64,000 nucleotides of DNA from Archilochus colubris (GCA_023079485.1 CM041083.1:142676052-142740051), one strand, 5' to 3'. Positions 10,966-24,700 are shown, counted from the first letter of the stretch. Numbers and translations: made by a program. Notes: generated by a model from the sequence alone, not told the origin.

Positions 10966-13900
10966 GAAGAAGCATGTTACCTACTAGCTGGACTCTCCTG
11001 CAAGCCCACCTTCCTCACATACCCCCTGAGAAGTCAGAATAAAGAAAGGGCCATTTGCTTCTTCATGCAGGACATGTGCTGGGCACAGAGACAAAAAGTC
11101 CTGTTCCTACAGCTCCTCACTTAACACAGGGCATGGAGATCAGCTCTTCATTAGGCAGGAGCTCCAAATGTTCCCACCCTAGAGCAAATACAGCATTCCC
11201 ACCCTATACAGATGACATCCTGGTTGCTTCTGGATCTGGCTGATGTGCAGCAGTGAACAAGCAAGCAGAGCTGTGGCCATCACTTCTCTCACATCCCCAG
11301 TGACAGGGGGGAACTTGAAGCATTAGGGATGTCTTGAGCTACACTCCACTGGGATGAAGCTACCAAGAGAATAAAGAAATCATTGATAGTCCTGTGACTT
11401 TCACAGTGCAGATACACCAGCTCAGTCTCTCCTTTCTTTTTTTGCCTGTTGCTTCTCCTGCAGCCTCATCTAAGAGCTGCAGAACTTGACTCTGAACTCA
11501 GTACTCAATAAAAGAGATCTGCTGCTTTTCCAATTTTTATCATGTTAGTGGGAATGATTATGGTGCAAGAGGGATAAAAATCCCTTTAAATAAAAAATAG
11601 TTTTCCTTTCTTATTTACTATCCTCAGATTTTGTTAGCATTGAATTTTAAAGGTCAGGGCCAGAGTAACACAACTCACCAGTTGGGCTTTGCCAGCCTGT
11701 TATTGCACCAATTTTAGAAGCAGAAAGTTGAAAAAATTGTCAAGGGAGATCAAGACTGGGCTGGTGAGAAAGAAAGTATAAATGAAGCAATGAGGCTCAT
11801 AGTACTGGTAACTTTATTACTTTTTCTACATCCTCCTAAAGCCTGGTTCTCCCGTGACACTTAAACACCAGTGCTCTGCAAGGGAATCCCCTGGCACTCA
11901 GAGTGCCAGGATGGGCACCCACGTTGTCATGTTCATATGCAGTCCCTGCAGATACTGGGGGTACCACGAGAACAGTGGAAACCAAAATGTGTCAGAAGTC
12001 AGGGATTTTAGAGTGTGTAAGTGGCAAGAAGTTTTCATGTAGCTCATAAAAATGTTCCCATCGTCCCTAGGAAGGCAAACCAAAAAGTGCTGTGTCAAAG
12101 GGCTCCTTCTGTGTGTGTGATTTGTAAAACATTAGGAAGTCAGCTGATGGTTGCAAATTGCTTGACTCTTGAGAGGAAGGGTAAATAGATGAGGAAAAAT
12201 TCAAGGACCCTCTAGTCAAACAGCTCACATTTTAAAAGTACTTCATTAGTATTCTAACATAGTCAAAAAAAGTGATGTAGTGAATGCCCAAGCATCAGTG
12301 CAACACAGAGGTTGTAGAGCAAAGTGTTCTGGCATTTCAAGAGCAACCATAAAATGACCATGTGCAAACAGAAATAAAAAGGGTGAGAAAATGATCCTTC
12401 AATAAAAAGATGTTGCTTGAAGTAAAAGCATTGCCAGGCAGGACGAACAGCAAAAGAGAAAAACAGCTAAAACACAGAAGAGTGGCAGCTGAAGTCTTTG
12501 GTTAAGTGGGTTAACACTGTTCAGTTGCTTAACATTTTACTTTTGATCAAATAATCCTGTTTTATTTCTGTGTTTAGTCTTGTCTAGGAATAAAGTAACC
12601 TCGTAATGAGCCAGGAGACAGTGATGTTCCTTGCAGAAACACTGAAGTGCCCAATAGGATGGCGTGGGACAAAACAGCAGTGGATACAGTTCAGCAAGTT
12701 TGCTGGAGGATATAAGGAGCAGGAATTAACGCTTTCCTGAAGTCACCTGGCAAGTGTAAAAGCTGGGACCATCAGGTCAGATGAGAAATATTTCCTCTGA
12801 CAGCCTCTTTGATGAAAAACTTTTTGACAGCTGTGAAGAATAAGTTTGGTGCTCAATGAAATAATAAATAAGCAAAGGACACAAGAGGTGGGGGTCCTGA
12901 TGCATGTGGAAGACTTCACTGCTTGAACCTGTGTGTGTGTTGTCTTCATCCACAAGTTCTGGGCACTCTGCTCAGGCTCTGTGTAGCAAAGAAGTTCTGG
13001 CAGCCAGCCCATGGCTCTTGTAAACATCTGATGGAGAGTGACTTGACAGGAAGGTTTTTGTGATTTAGGGAAATAATTTGCTATCTCCTTGACTCTAATC
13101 ATGTTGATTTATACCACTGAAAGATCTGGATAGTGTTAATTTCTGAACCGTATTTGCAATACCTCTGATTAGATGATGGTCAATAGCCTGACCTTGTGAC
13201 CTTGATATCCACTGTGATGTATTCAAAGTGTTTTCCTCCAGCACTTTCCTTTGCTTTGGAGCATTTTTGGTAGCTATTTTTTAAAGCCCCAGTAGATGGC
13301 TGAAACATCACAGTTTTGGATTTTCCTACCTTATGCCAGGTAGATTTTGCACTCCAGCGCTAACAAATCACTACACTCTAACACCTGAACCTCAGCATTA
13401 CAAATATGACGTGTTATACAAAATGAGAAGCGTGTGACAGCTTCTGAAGAAGGACTCATATTACAACATTAGTGTCATCTAATTCTTTCTAGGTCAACTT
13501 TGAATGGCATTCATGCATTTGCAATGTAGGAACGTCTGGCTTAAAACGAAGTCCTGGGCTTGTAAATGGCTTGGCACAGCTTTCTGGGCCTGAATGTCAA
13601 ATACATCTTCAGGGATCAGACTTGAGTTTTCAGTCTTCAAAAACACCTTCTAGTATCAACATCCCTTATGCTTTTGTTTCCTGGGGAAACTAAAATGATC
13701 ATACTTTACCAGTGTGATATTTTACCTCCTACACGTTTCTGAAAATGTAATTCCATGAAAAGTAATGTTGTCTGGTCTGTTGTGTGGTTTTTTTTTAGTT
13801 TGATTACCTTTGAACCATATGCTTTACTCTGATCCACTGTGTATGGACCACACACAAAGTACCACAGAATACTCTTAATATGTGATTCAGACAGTAACTT

Positions 13901-14395
13901 TAAAATTCCATCCAATCTACTCAGACTAGAAAATCTTGTTAATTCATTATAATTTTCAAATCCTGAATGTATCTGGAAATATTTTATCAGGTCACTTCTT
14001 TGGTGACATTGGGATAGATGGGAATATCTGATCTGCTCTTTAGCAATTGTGAAGATACCATATCTCATTTCTGAATACCACCATTTGTTTTGAAAAGCTG
14101 TGAACTGGTGGCACTAGGAAGACTTATCACTCTGCTGTGATTCAAGGTGTGTTACATCAGTCTTTATCATTACATGCTTGACTTAAGATTAGCATATTGT
14201 GAAACATGCTTGTATTCAGATACTGTCTGGGGCAAATGAAGCATCAAATGCAACAACACTCCTTTCCACAATGTTAGAAGAGTAATCTTTCTCTTTTTCT
14301 TACAGGGCACATTACATCACCATCATCGCTACTTCAGCGTTAAAGTTTTCTGGCATTGCTGGAAAGTCAGAGGGCAGCAGGGCTGCATAAAGAAA
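10966..14395. other. Intergenic, no gene seen
   Basis: No supported coding exon, RNA gene or recognisable repeat was seen. The longest frames (12743-13102 and 13706-14068, both minus, 119-120 codons) have no domain-like features, and I treat them as chance. Confidence 0.55.
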
Positions 14396-14479
14396 ATGTG
14401 TAGACCAAAGGGGATAGCAACAGTATGGAGCAGTTTGGTAAGAATGACTCTGTATGAGAAAGGATGCGCTAGTGCCTGC

Positions 14480-15256
14480 ACGGGTTTGAAAAAGAGAAAA
14501 GATCCTGACAGGATTAACTCCTGTAAGGAGAATAGATCAGGCCAAGCTGTTTGTGTGAATTTACTTTATGTAGAATTAAAACTTGTAATGTATGTTAATG
14601 AATTTGTATTCATAACCAGTAGAATTCAGGATTAAACTGAGAAAGAAGTGAACAAAGCAGCTGAGACATGTCAAGACCCTAACGGGATTAACTTCTGTCT
14701 TGGAGATAATTAGGAGTGTAAGTCTTGGCACTGCCAAGGCTAGCTAGGCACTGGGGGAGTGCAAACACCTGCACGGAAGACAGGATGAGGCTGCCATAAC
14801 CAGCAGATAAGGGGAAGATTATTGCAAGGGTCCAATTACACTCCATAACAAGAGGATGAAGTCATCGAAAGCAAGAAAGGTAAAAAGTTCAACCCTGAGG
14901 AAGACTTCGTTACTTCATCTGAAGACCCCCAAAGACCCCGAGACATATCCCCAAAAAGACGACTCCGCCCAGACTCCGCCTGTTATGAATATTATGATTA
15001 CATGTTGCTATCTTATGAATATGTATGTAAGGATGATGTAACCTCCCCTTTTTATGTATAAATATCCTAACCCTTTCCCTTAACCCTTGGAACTCTTTGT
15101 CCAGCGCGAGCTGGGAGTTCCCCGGATCCGAAAATAAATACCTTTGCTGTTTAAAGGCTCAAAACTTTGTCTCTAAACAGTTTTGCTGGCCTTTTTCGGC
15201 TTCAGGTTTAGCCTGGATTAAAAACAAAATATCTGTTTCGGTCTTTCTTTTCAACA
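14480..15256 (+). mobile_element. Endogenous retrovirus LTR, probably solitary
   Basis: The stretch has the order of LTR control signals on the plus strand: a TATA box (TATAAATA, 15057-15064), a short R-like segment, then the poly(A) signal AATAAA at 15133-15138, followed by a U5-like pyrimidine-rich tail (cttttttcggcttca-like and tttcggtctttcttttcaac). Two candidate CA ends lie near 15204 and 15256. No internal gag, pol or env sequence follows, which suggests a solo LTR. The 5' edge and target-site duplications could not be fixed. Two related blocks near 14502-14536 and 14671-14705 point to an internal duplication in U3. Confidence 0.65.
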
Positions 15257-17194
15257 GGATCTGTGAACAGGAAGTTACTTTACTTATAAGAATTAGAATG
15301 AACCCTAATTCAAAGCCTGAGCATAAGGATGAGTACTTTTTAATTCTTCACAGCCCTGCTGCTGTGTTGTTTCTGTTTGGAGAAGAGCTTTTATTTTTGC
15401 AGGGCTGGAGCTGCAATGGCAAATATCACCACCCTGCCAAAACAGAGATCTTGAAATTCTCCCTTGAGTTTCTCCTGCGAGCAGAGGCACCTGGCTCCCT
15501 GCACAGCACACAGGGTGCTGAGGTTCCTGCCACCCTGGAGGCCCTTCCTATCCGTGCAGAAGGCAGAAAGCTGAGCTATGGTCTGTGGCTGAAGCTGGAT
15601 GCTCCATCCCACCACCTCCCTGTCACGGCTACTGCAAGGCCCTTTCCTGTGCCCATTTAGCTACTGAAATGGCAAAGCAGGAGCCCTCCTTTTACTCAGA
15701 GAGGAGCCTGGTGGCATACCAGGAGAGGTATGCCTGGTATAGGCATACAGGAGAGGTGGTGGCAGGAATTTTTGGCCAGGGTTTGGGGTGGGAAGCATCC
15801 CATTTGGCAGCAGTGGGCTGCTCCGTTGGCTCACACCATCCTATGAAACCTTAGCCCCAAGACAGCTGCAGGAGGAGGAATTGCACAAACAGGGACCTGG
15901 AAAGGAGAAGGCAAAGCAGCTTCTCCCACCTCAGCCTGACTTTCCCTATGTGACAGCCGGATTTAGGGAGATGGTGAGAGGAGAAGAGGAAAAAGAACAA
16001 CAGCACTGAATGCAGGTGCTTGGTCAAGCTGGAGCATGAAGACAAAGAGGCAGACTGAAGCCCCATGTGGCATCTCTAGTGGTGTGTTGGTCAAAAAGAA
16101 GCTGTTTGGATCCAGGAGTGAAATACAGATCCCCATTCAGAGAATGAAGTGTACAGAGGAGTGCTCTGGGTCTCAAAGAGCTCATGGGACTGCCCAGGAC
16201 AGCATCACTGCTTCAAGGGCCATGTGTGGATACGTGGTCCTCTCCTTCCTGGCTTGTGGACTGCAGACTTTTGGTGGTCTGGAAAATAGCCTGTGGGATA
16301 CCAGTAACTGAGGCCAATGATGCATTTGGGTTTGGGGCTGGTACCCAAACAGCTTCTCAGGAAGTTATGTTGCCCAAGTCAAGAATCTGTCATGGAAACT
16401 CTATCCCACAAAGTCTTGTTTTTCAGGAGAAAAGAGAAAGGGGTTTTCCACTGAAGTAGCCTTTGGCAACCACTTTCCCATCAGAAAAAAAGGAAAATGG
16501 CTTTATAGTCCCCTTTCCCAGACAAGTTAAGCAGCTGAAAAGGTTCAGTTAAAAGTGGCAGCTCGGTTTTTTTGCTGAGTGCAGCAGCATGAATTTCACC
16601 CAGAGCCTGGTCAGGGGCAGTTACAGATAAGGGACAAAACCTCTGTCAGACTTAGATATCCCTTAAGACTCACGGGATACTGGCGGTAGCTTTACTCTTG
16701 CTTCTTTACTCTCACTCTCTATCCCCCTGATATTTCTTCAGTTTATATTGATCCACTTAAAATGTATAAAGCAAATAACTGTATTTAACAGCTCTAGTTG
16801 TGAGCAATCAAAGAGCTCTTAAGAATCTCAGAATGTGAATCTACAATGTTTACCCTCGGGTAGGAATCCCATTAATAATTTAAGATGTCTGTATGCAATT
16901 GAAATGTAATGGTAATTTTCAGCTGCAAGGGATCAATCTAACAGCACATTCTAGTTCTCTGTGTACTGTGAAAACAGTGCTTCTTCTCTGGGTAAATGCC
17001 ATCTTTATATACAGTGAGCTCTAAAGAATTACAGCCATTTTTCTCTATGGTTCATTGATAAAGCTTTCTAGAATCCTAGAAAAATCCCTCACAACGTGAC
17101 TCACAGCTTCAATGAGTATCACTGGCCTTCACACAGACAACAGAGCTGCTGCTGCCTTGTCCTGTAAGTCTGATGCTGTTCAGATGCTCAAAGA
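15257..17194. other. Intergenic, no gene seen
   Basis: No supported gene. A plus-strand frame of 187 codons (15097-15660) runs out of the LTR into unique sequence and shows no domain. A compact set of inverted repeats sits at 15713-15748. AT-rich sequence near 16860-16960 is rich in TAAT cores but has no other signal. Confidence 0.5.
15713..15748. repeat. Short alternating inverted repeats
   Basis: GGCATACC (15713-15720) pairs with GGTATGCC (15727-15734) across a 6-base spacer. Part of the second arm (GTATGCC, 15728-15734) also pairs with GGCATAC (15742-15748) across a 7-base spacer. The middle arm can therefore fold with either neighbour. The unit gaggagaggt-like flanks are also repeated. 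Confidence 0.85.
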
Positions 17195-17576
17195 ATCAGA
17201 AGCAGGTCCGTGAAGATGATCAGAGGGCTGGAGCATCTCTTCTATGAAGCCAGACTGAGAGAGTTGGGGTTGTTCAATGTGGAGAGGAGAAGGCTCCAGG
17301 GAGATGTTCTAGATGCCTTCCAGTACCTAGTTTCAAACTGAAAGACAAAGGATTTAGGCTAGTTGTTAGGAAAAAATCCTTGATCGTAAGGGTGCTGGGA
17401 CACTGGAAGAGGTTTCCCAAGGAAGCTGTGACTGCCCCCTCCCTGGAAGTGTTCCAGGCCAGGTTGGATGGAGCTTGGAGCAATCTGGTCTAGTGGGAGG
17501 TGTCCCTGCCCATGCAGGGGGGTTGGAACCAGATGATTTGAAGGTCCCTTCTGACCCAAACCATTTTATGATTAAG
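17195..17576 (+). mobile_element. CR1 LINE 3' fragment
   Basis: The plus strand reads ccgtgaagatgatcagaggg, ggctggagcatctcttctat, gggacactggaagaggtttc, tggaagtgttccaggccagg and finally a degraded terminal octamer (ccattttatgatta). This is the collinear CR1 ORF2 end plus 3' UTR. An internal deletion is visible near 17330 relative to the related copy at 28.7 kb. Confidence 0.88.
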
Positions 17577-20500
17577 TAGAGGCACTGGCTTCAGAGTGCC
17601 TTCCTGAAGAGCAGTGCCAGATCAACCCATGCCTGGATCATCTGCCAGGTCCAACTCAGGGCACAGTTGCCTATCACATGTTAAAGGCTCAAAGGTGCAG
17701 TTACATGCTTTTTCTACAAGAAAACATCTTTCAGGGAAATGTGTGGCCACCAGTTTGGTTGCACAGTGAGACCCAAGGGGACAAATCTGTGCTGAGTCTA
17801 CTTGTGGGGTCAGGAAGCCTGGTAGCCCTCACAGGTAGGATTGGCTGGGTAGGTATGGAAAACGCTCCACCAAGCCAAGGGTGTGAACCTCTGCAAAAAG
17901 TATTTTTCAGGAAAGGCAGCAATAGAGAAATCAAGTAAGGAAAATATGAGCTCAAATAAACCCCACAAGAAAGTTAACAGCTGTGAAAACAACCAGCCCA
18001 GGCAGTGCCTCCAGGCCAGCAAAGCAGGGGGAGGTGGCTGTGCCACCATGAGGTGCCGGTGGCAGCTCTCCTGATGCTGAGCCAAAAGGGCACTGATTTG
18101 TCCAGGGATAAAGGCTCAAACCTCTGCTGAGGTGTCTCCCCAGTAGGTGGATGGTGCAACCCTTCAGGTGCTGGAAATAAAATGCTGGAATATCCCCTCT
18201 GGAAGGGGAACACCATGACCTAAGCCTTGGTCTGAGGGTCTCAGCTGGCTGCCTCCAGCTGGAGGAGATTCCCTGTCCCTGCCTCTGTCTTCCTGCACAT
18301 GCTGCTGGATGCTTTCCATGCTGGCTGTCCCTACCAGCAGCCTGGGGATTTTACCAGATGTGGTTGGCACTGTAACAACAAAAAAACCCAGCCTGACAGA
18401 AAAGGCTAATGGGGGGAAAAAAGAATAAATAATTTTTTTTACTTGATTTCTCTGAATTTATCATCCCTCAACAAAGATTATTATAAGTGATTAGGCAGAG
18501 CACGCTAACAATGCTCACATTTGGATGTGTGGTTTCTCAATGAAAAGGGAAATTAAATAGGATGTGATCAGAGAGCTGCAGACAAAGAGAAAATGAGGCC
18601 AGTCCAAGCCATTAGGTTCCCATCTGAGAATAAATTAATAGATTAGGTAATTTATTTTGTTGTACCTAGAACATTAGTATGTGCTACATAGTATTACAGT
18701 TTGCATTTCCAGTAAAAACATCTGATAATACTGTCCTTGAGGACATTTTTTCCCCTTCTATCCTCAGCATTTTCTTCACTTGGCAGGCAAAGGGGATGAA
18801 CTCACCTAGACCCAAGCCAGAGCTTCTCCAGGTGATGCTGAAACATCCCCCAAGGTGAGGAAAGGGTGGAGGGGAAGGATGAAGGGGAAGGATGAAGAGG
18901 AAAGGGAGGTGGGAGTGTGGTGGCTGCAGTCTCTGTGGGAACTATGAGTCTGGCTGAGGTATCTTGGCTCAGGCAGTCAGAATTTGGTCTTACTGTCAGG
19001 ATTCAGGGTTATGTACTTGTGGGACTGGTGCCTGAACACACAGAGTTGAACACACATGAGCATGATCCAAAGCAGATGTAGATGTTCAGTGACAAGGGCT
19101 GGAAAGCTGGAAGGATGCCAGAGCCCAGCAAGCTGAGGAGCAAAATGAGAGGAATCAAAGCATCGTTTAAGTTGGAAAAGACCTGTAACATCATGGAGTC
19201 CACTGAAGGGGTGCAAGGTGGACCTGGTGAATGGGCACAGCACAGACACAAGTGGATTTGGCACATTTGTTAGAGCAGAGATCTGTGCTGCTTGGTTTCT
19301 GGCAGGTCTGATCCCAGATCTGAGGCAAAGCTCTGACCATCCTGTGAAACTATCCCCAACCTCATAACTGTTCTTGGGAATGAAGGTCTCCAGGCAAATG
19401 TCTTTTTTACATCACTTGGCCAAATAAGAACTTGGAAACAAAATAGTCGTAACTTGAACTGACATTACCTTTTGCTTTTCTGCTTTTGACAAGGTCCTTG
19501 ATGCAGTCAAACTTGAAGCAACTCACTATGAAAGTGTGGGTCAGGCTCTCAGTGATGCCTCTTCGGTGCTAGAGAACAGCAGGGCTGCATCAAGTAGTCA
19601 CTGCTCGCAGTCGTATTCAAATGTGCTGCTGATGCAAAAAGCAGGGAACTGAAAAATCTGCCATTGGTTAAAACTAATGCCAGGAGTTCTGCACAACACA
19701 AATTGGGAACTTCCATCCATCAATTCCTGCTTCAGCCCCTCCCTGCACCAAAATCACATCCGCCTTTCAAGCTGGGCACCTGGCTCTGTACGCCCTCCTT
19801 GGGAGGTGACTTTCCCTCTCCTGTGGGCTGAAGGTACAAAATCATAAACACACATGAGCAAATTCTTGCTTCAGCAATAGCCTCTCCATAACCAAGCTAG
19901 TGGGAAAGAATTGTGTACAAAAAAGAATCTGTATTTAGAGATAATAGGTGCCAGTAAAAACTTCAGGCTGTGTCAATGAAGCTGTATATTACCCGTGGAA
20001 TTTACAGAATTTATTTTAATATACCAACTTTCCTAAGAATATGAAGGAGGCAAATAAAAGGCTCCAGAGGAGCTATAATAATAACAGCAAAGCTGGAGAG
20101 CCTAAGGATCAAGCCTAAGGACCAGCAGCTCAGGCTTGAGGCAAGATTCTAAACAACCAAGGATGGGAGCCCAGCAGCGTGTGGTCTCCAGGTACCCCGA
20201 GCCACAGTGTCCATCTGCCACTGCATTAGCAGGGCAGGGGATGGCTGCCTGTGCCAAACAGACTGCATGGAGAAAACTGTCCCCAGGCTTGAGAGAGGGG
20301 ACATTTCTCCCTAGGGCTGCCACCAGTCCTTCCCACAAGTGTCCTGCTTGCTCAACAGTGCTTAAAATTGAAAAATGATGTATTTATTGTAGTCAAATCT
20401 CAAGCTAAATAGGGAAAAACGATACAGTACCCCCATTTTAATACACACTGGCTGCCAAAACCAGAAGCTGGCTTCTTCTTTTGCCTCCTATGAACATGCC

Positions 20501-20652
20501 ACAAATTTCCATGCTCCACTCACAGCCTCCCATTGACTTTCTGCACCACCCTGAACACATGAACACTGCCTTTGTACTTCAGCCTTCACTTTTACAGAGA
20601 GTTGGGGAAGGATACTTTTATTTTTCCAGAACACTCAGAAATTCTCAGCTAA
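17577..20652. other. Intergenic with a small CR1 scrap
   Basis: Nothing supports a gene. A scrap of CR1 3' end in minus orientation is likely at 19148-19205 (tttaagttggaaaagacctg, then catcatggagtcca). An AT-rich block at 18415-18670 contains many TAAT/ATTA cores and no repeat that I recognise. Confidence 0.5.
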
Positions 20653-20930
20653 TCACAGAATCATAGAATTCCAGGTTGGAAGGGACCTCGAGGATCATCT
20701 GATCCAACCTTTCTAGGTAGGAACACAGTTCAAATGAGTACCTTGCTAAGCTGAGCCTTAAAAGTGTCCTGTGTTGGGAAGCCCAGCACTTCCCTGGGAA
20801 ATCATTCCAGTGTCTGACTGTTCTCAAAGCAAAAAATCTTCAAACAAGTTGCTGGTGTTTAAAACCAAGCATTGATACTCTTCCACTGTTTTAAAACTAT
20901 TGGATTCCATTCATCCTAACACCTTTGCTG
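20653..20930 (-). mobile_element. CR1 LINE 3' fragment, minus orientation
   Basis: The stretch starts with the reverse complement of the CR1 terminus (aatcacagaatcatagaatt), then ggttggaagggacctcgagg and catctgatccaacctttcta. It continues with the accttgctaagctgagcctt and ccctgggaaatcattccagt segments of an older CR1 subfamily. It ends near 20930. Confidence 0.85.
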
Positions 20931-23900
20931 CTTTTTAGATTTTCTTTTCCTAGCACATTGCAGAAGAAAAAAAGAAGTAGAAGCATGAGGGAATTTGTTT
21001 GAGCAGAGCTGGACCAAGAAAATATGTATTCAAAGGGGAACCTGGCTGTTCAGACAAACCCCAGGCTGTACACATTTCATTTCAACACTCCATCTAATAC
21101 TGCCTGTTTTCTGAATTGCTTATTTCTAAGAAAGGAAAAGCTTGCCTAATAGCTAGTTTAGATTAAAAAGAAGGGAAAAAAAAAGCTGTACCAACGATTT
21201 ATAAGGATACACCAATAGCTCAAGCCCACCAGCTTGGGGATCACAAACTTGCATCTTGCTATAGACTTGTGGGCACAAAGGTGTGGAAAGAGCTGAACAG
21301 GGAAATTAAGAGAAAAGACATGGTAGACAGCTCTCTTCCCAGCACACCTCTGCACCCCCAGACTGAAAATTAAAGCCATGATTCATAAGGGGTCATGGGT
21401 TACTTCAAGATATCCTATTGCACAGGTCAAAAGGCAGCTGAGCTGTGCCCTCCACTCTGGGGGAGAGAGATGGGGAGCAGGAGCCAGAGGAGCCCTATTT
21501 CAAGAATTAAGGTTTTGCTACCAGACTTTGGGAAAGCTTCTTCTTGTCTAATGTTGCTGCAAAGGGCTCTGAATCAACAACAACTTGCTGGGGCTTCACC
21601 TGTACCACAGACCAATATTTCACCTTTGAAGCAAAGCCTCCCCTGTGCCATAGCAAGCTGGCTTGACCCAAAAGAGCTCCCCAGCTGCAGTGCCTAGATG
21701 GACCCTCTGGCAGCACATCTGAGATGGTGGCTATCCCAGCTTCCAGAGCTATCCCAGCTTCCAGAGGTCCCATGTGACACCAGCACCCAGGTGGCTGCTA
21801 CAGCTCCTGGTCTTCACCTCCTTATTTTGTACCTCAGGTACCACAGCCCAGGTGAAGACCAGCAGGTAGTGTTTTGGCTGCACTGTGGCAAGCATAGAAA
21901 AGGGGCTGGGAATCCACTCCAGCAAGATGTTTAAATGATTTTTTTTTCCTGCTGATACCTCTCTCCACAGCTGCTCCATCCATGTTGAAGCCAGTGTGGA
22001 TGAAAGGTGCAGTGCACTAAGGCAAGCACACTGCAGGGAGTGATGTTACTGCCAGCAGACAGCAGCTCTGGGAGTTTGCAAACCCAGGCAAGAGTCAAGT
22101 GAGGGCTTGGAAAGATGCAGCATCCTCTCTGGAGCTCTATGGTGCCTCAACAAACTGGGATGGAGACAAACCTAAGAAAAAAAGGGAAGAAAAATCCTTG
22201 GGGCTGCAAGCACTGTAGTAGAGCTGGAGCCTCTCACCATTCAGAGAGTGCTTTATAGTAATTAAATAAATTACAATAAGGACTGCTCCTTAACTGATAC
22301 AAAGGAGCTTCTCTCATGTGGAAGAGACCTGTACCATGGATGTCTCGATAAAGGCTGAAATGAGGAGGGTTTGTCAAAGCTGCCCTGATGGCCCTGTTAC
22401 ATCATCCTTCTACAACTTTCCACTGATAGAAACCTTTTTTTTTTTTTTACCTCCCTTTCTTTCCTTCTCTTTTTCTGCCCCTAGCTGCTATCTGCCTTGC
22501 TTATTCTGTAGGTCTCCTAAGACTGAGAAGTAGCTCTTGCAGGCCACTCCTGCATGACAGTGAGTCTAGCCACTACCTAGCTACTACCTAGCTACTACCT
22601 ACTACCCTAGCTAGTACCACTGCCCTATGCAGTTCTTTCACTCTCCTGCTCTTCATCTACAAAATGAGCACTGCTGGGACAGTGACAAGGAAATGTGAAA
22701 TGGGGCTTCTACTCCACCTTCTCAGTGTCACCACATCTCACCCACACTTATCCATCTGCTCCTGCTAAGGAGACCACCATGGGTGGCCCCATGGGAAAGG
22801 ATTGGGAGTGGCCAAAAGTTTTTCACTTCAGGTGTCCCCAGATTCTCAGCTTTTCCTGTGGATGGGGACTTTACACATGTCCAGTAGAGCCTGCAGGCAA
22901 GTCTGGTTTTGGCAGAGGTCAAAACTGCAGCAGTAGGGCAGCTGTCTTTCCTTGGACAACATCCTGGGAAAAGGAGTGGGGATGCTTGAGCACGGTGGCT
23001 TGGAGTGGGTCAGTGGTCTTTCAGAGTAGGAAATCCAGGATAAGTGATAAGTGGAGAAAGTTTGAAGGTGATACTGGAAATGAATCTGAGGTAAGGCAGG
23101 TGAACACAAACAGCCCTTTGCTCTAGTGGGACACAAGCAGAGACAATTTTTTTTATACTAATACCTCAAGGTATCTACCTGCCTTGACTTCAGTCTTTGA
23201 TTCTTGTCCTTTTCTAAATACTCAGATTGTTACATTGTTATCATCCTATTATATTCACAGTTTTATAACATTTTAACTAGCACTCCAACTTACACCAATT
23301 TATTTTCCTTGATGGTGAATTTAGCAATTGTCTTAGGCTTTCCCCATGGTATGATTAGCAAGTTACTGTGAGCAACAAATTCCATATTCACAGAGGGAAT
23401 CATAGGAAGTAATTTAATGTGTTCAGTCCCATAAAGCCTGGCAACATTTGCATCTTGGGAATCTTAGGAAAGATCAAGACTCACAATTACAAGAAAAAAG
23501 TCCCCAGTTGTACTGGATCTTATGAAGAGTTATAGAGCTAAAATATCACATAAAACATATTTGAAATTCCAATAGGCAATGGTAAAAAGCTGTGGGGGTT
23601 CATCTGACAGCAGAATTGGGCACATAGGGGTGGGAAAGATGGCATGGACTGGCTGATAAGACACCATGTGATGGTGTCTTCATATCTGACAGAGATGTGA
23701 GATATGAAATCACTGGGAAATGTGCTTATGCATGTGAATGACAGTATAGTCCCAATTCCTGGTTCTACAGCAGCACCTGTTCCTTAGGTTCATGTATGTC
23801 CATCTTCACTCTTGCTTCTTACAAGAGGCTTCCAGTATACACAAGAGAGGTGCTTGGTTTTGCTTCGAGCTAAATAAATTCACAAGTGGCAGAAACAGCT

Positions 23901-24700
23901 CTCTGTGAGCAAAAAGCAGACAAATTGCAGCAAATGGATAAACTGGGGTTTCACAAGCTTGCTGTCAGGATCCAGAGAAACAATTGGTGACAATCTGAAC
24001 ACCCTCAGGGGGTGGGCAGGTCTCCGTGGCCCTCAGGAGCAGACTGCCCCATGCCCTCCTGGAGCACATGAGGAGAAAGGGACTCACTCATTAGATCCTT
24101 GGCTCATGCCAGACCACCCCAAGGCTCAGAGCTGCTGGTTTTGCAGCATGATGGAAGTGCCCTTCTCTAGCTCCTCAACTTTGCCAACCACTTAGACCTC
24201 CCCTCTGTGTTCCTGAAGCAAAAAAGGGACACAATGACCTTTTGGGATCTTTTCCCCAAACAGTCCCAAACCTGCCTGTGTGGGTCAACAAACCTGCTGT
24301 GTGAGATCCTCCTCTCCTTCTTGTATGCACTTGGGCACACAGCTGTGGCCATGGTTGAGCCTTTCATGTCAAGGTCCCAGCTCATGCAGTCTGTGCACTG
24401 AGGCAGATGACATCCCATACATGTTTCTTGGGCCAGGTTCAGCTCTGTAGGAAAAGCTTTATTTGTCCCCAGAGCCTATAACATCCACATATTTTGGGTA
24501 GGTGTGATATAGGTGCTGTGCCCACTGCACACTTCCAGGCATCAGAGTGGCAACAAATGTGGCCAAGACTAGCCCTGGGATTCACATCTTGCACACAGGA
24601 CAAGATGGCAGAGGCATCAGCTCCTGATTCACAAGGTAGGACTGTGCACAATTTTTCTCTGGTTTCTCTTACACTTTTCATCAAAAACTTCATCTTCCTT
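20931..24700. other. Intergenic, no gene seen
   Basis: No supported gene. Small tandem structure: a 17-base unit (agctatcccagcttcca) occurs twice at about 21731-21765, and a CTAC-rich stutter (tagctactacc units) lies at about 22570-22616. The 143-codon frame at 22695-23126 has no domain and random composition. Confidence 0.5.

Noticed and set aside
15097..15660. 187-codon plus-strand frame at the LTR border
   Set aside because: It starts inside the LTR R/U5 region and continues into unique DNA; no retroviral gene motif or other domain.
22695..23126. 143-codon plus-strand frame
   Set aside because: Random composition, no domain, no paired splice sites or conserved pattern visible.
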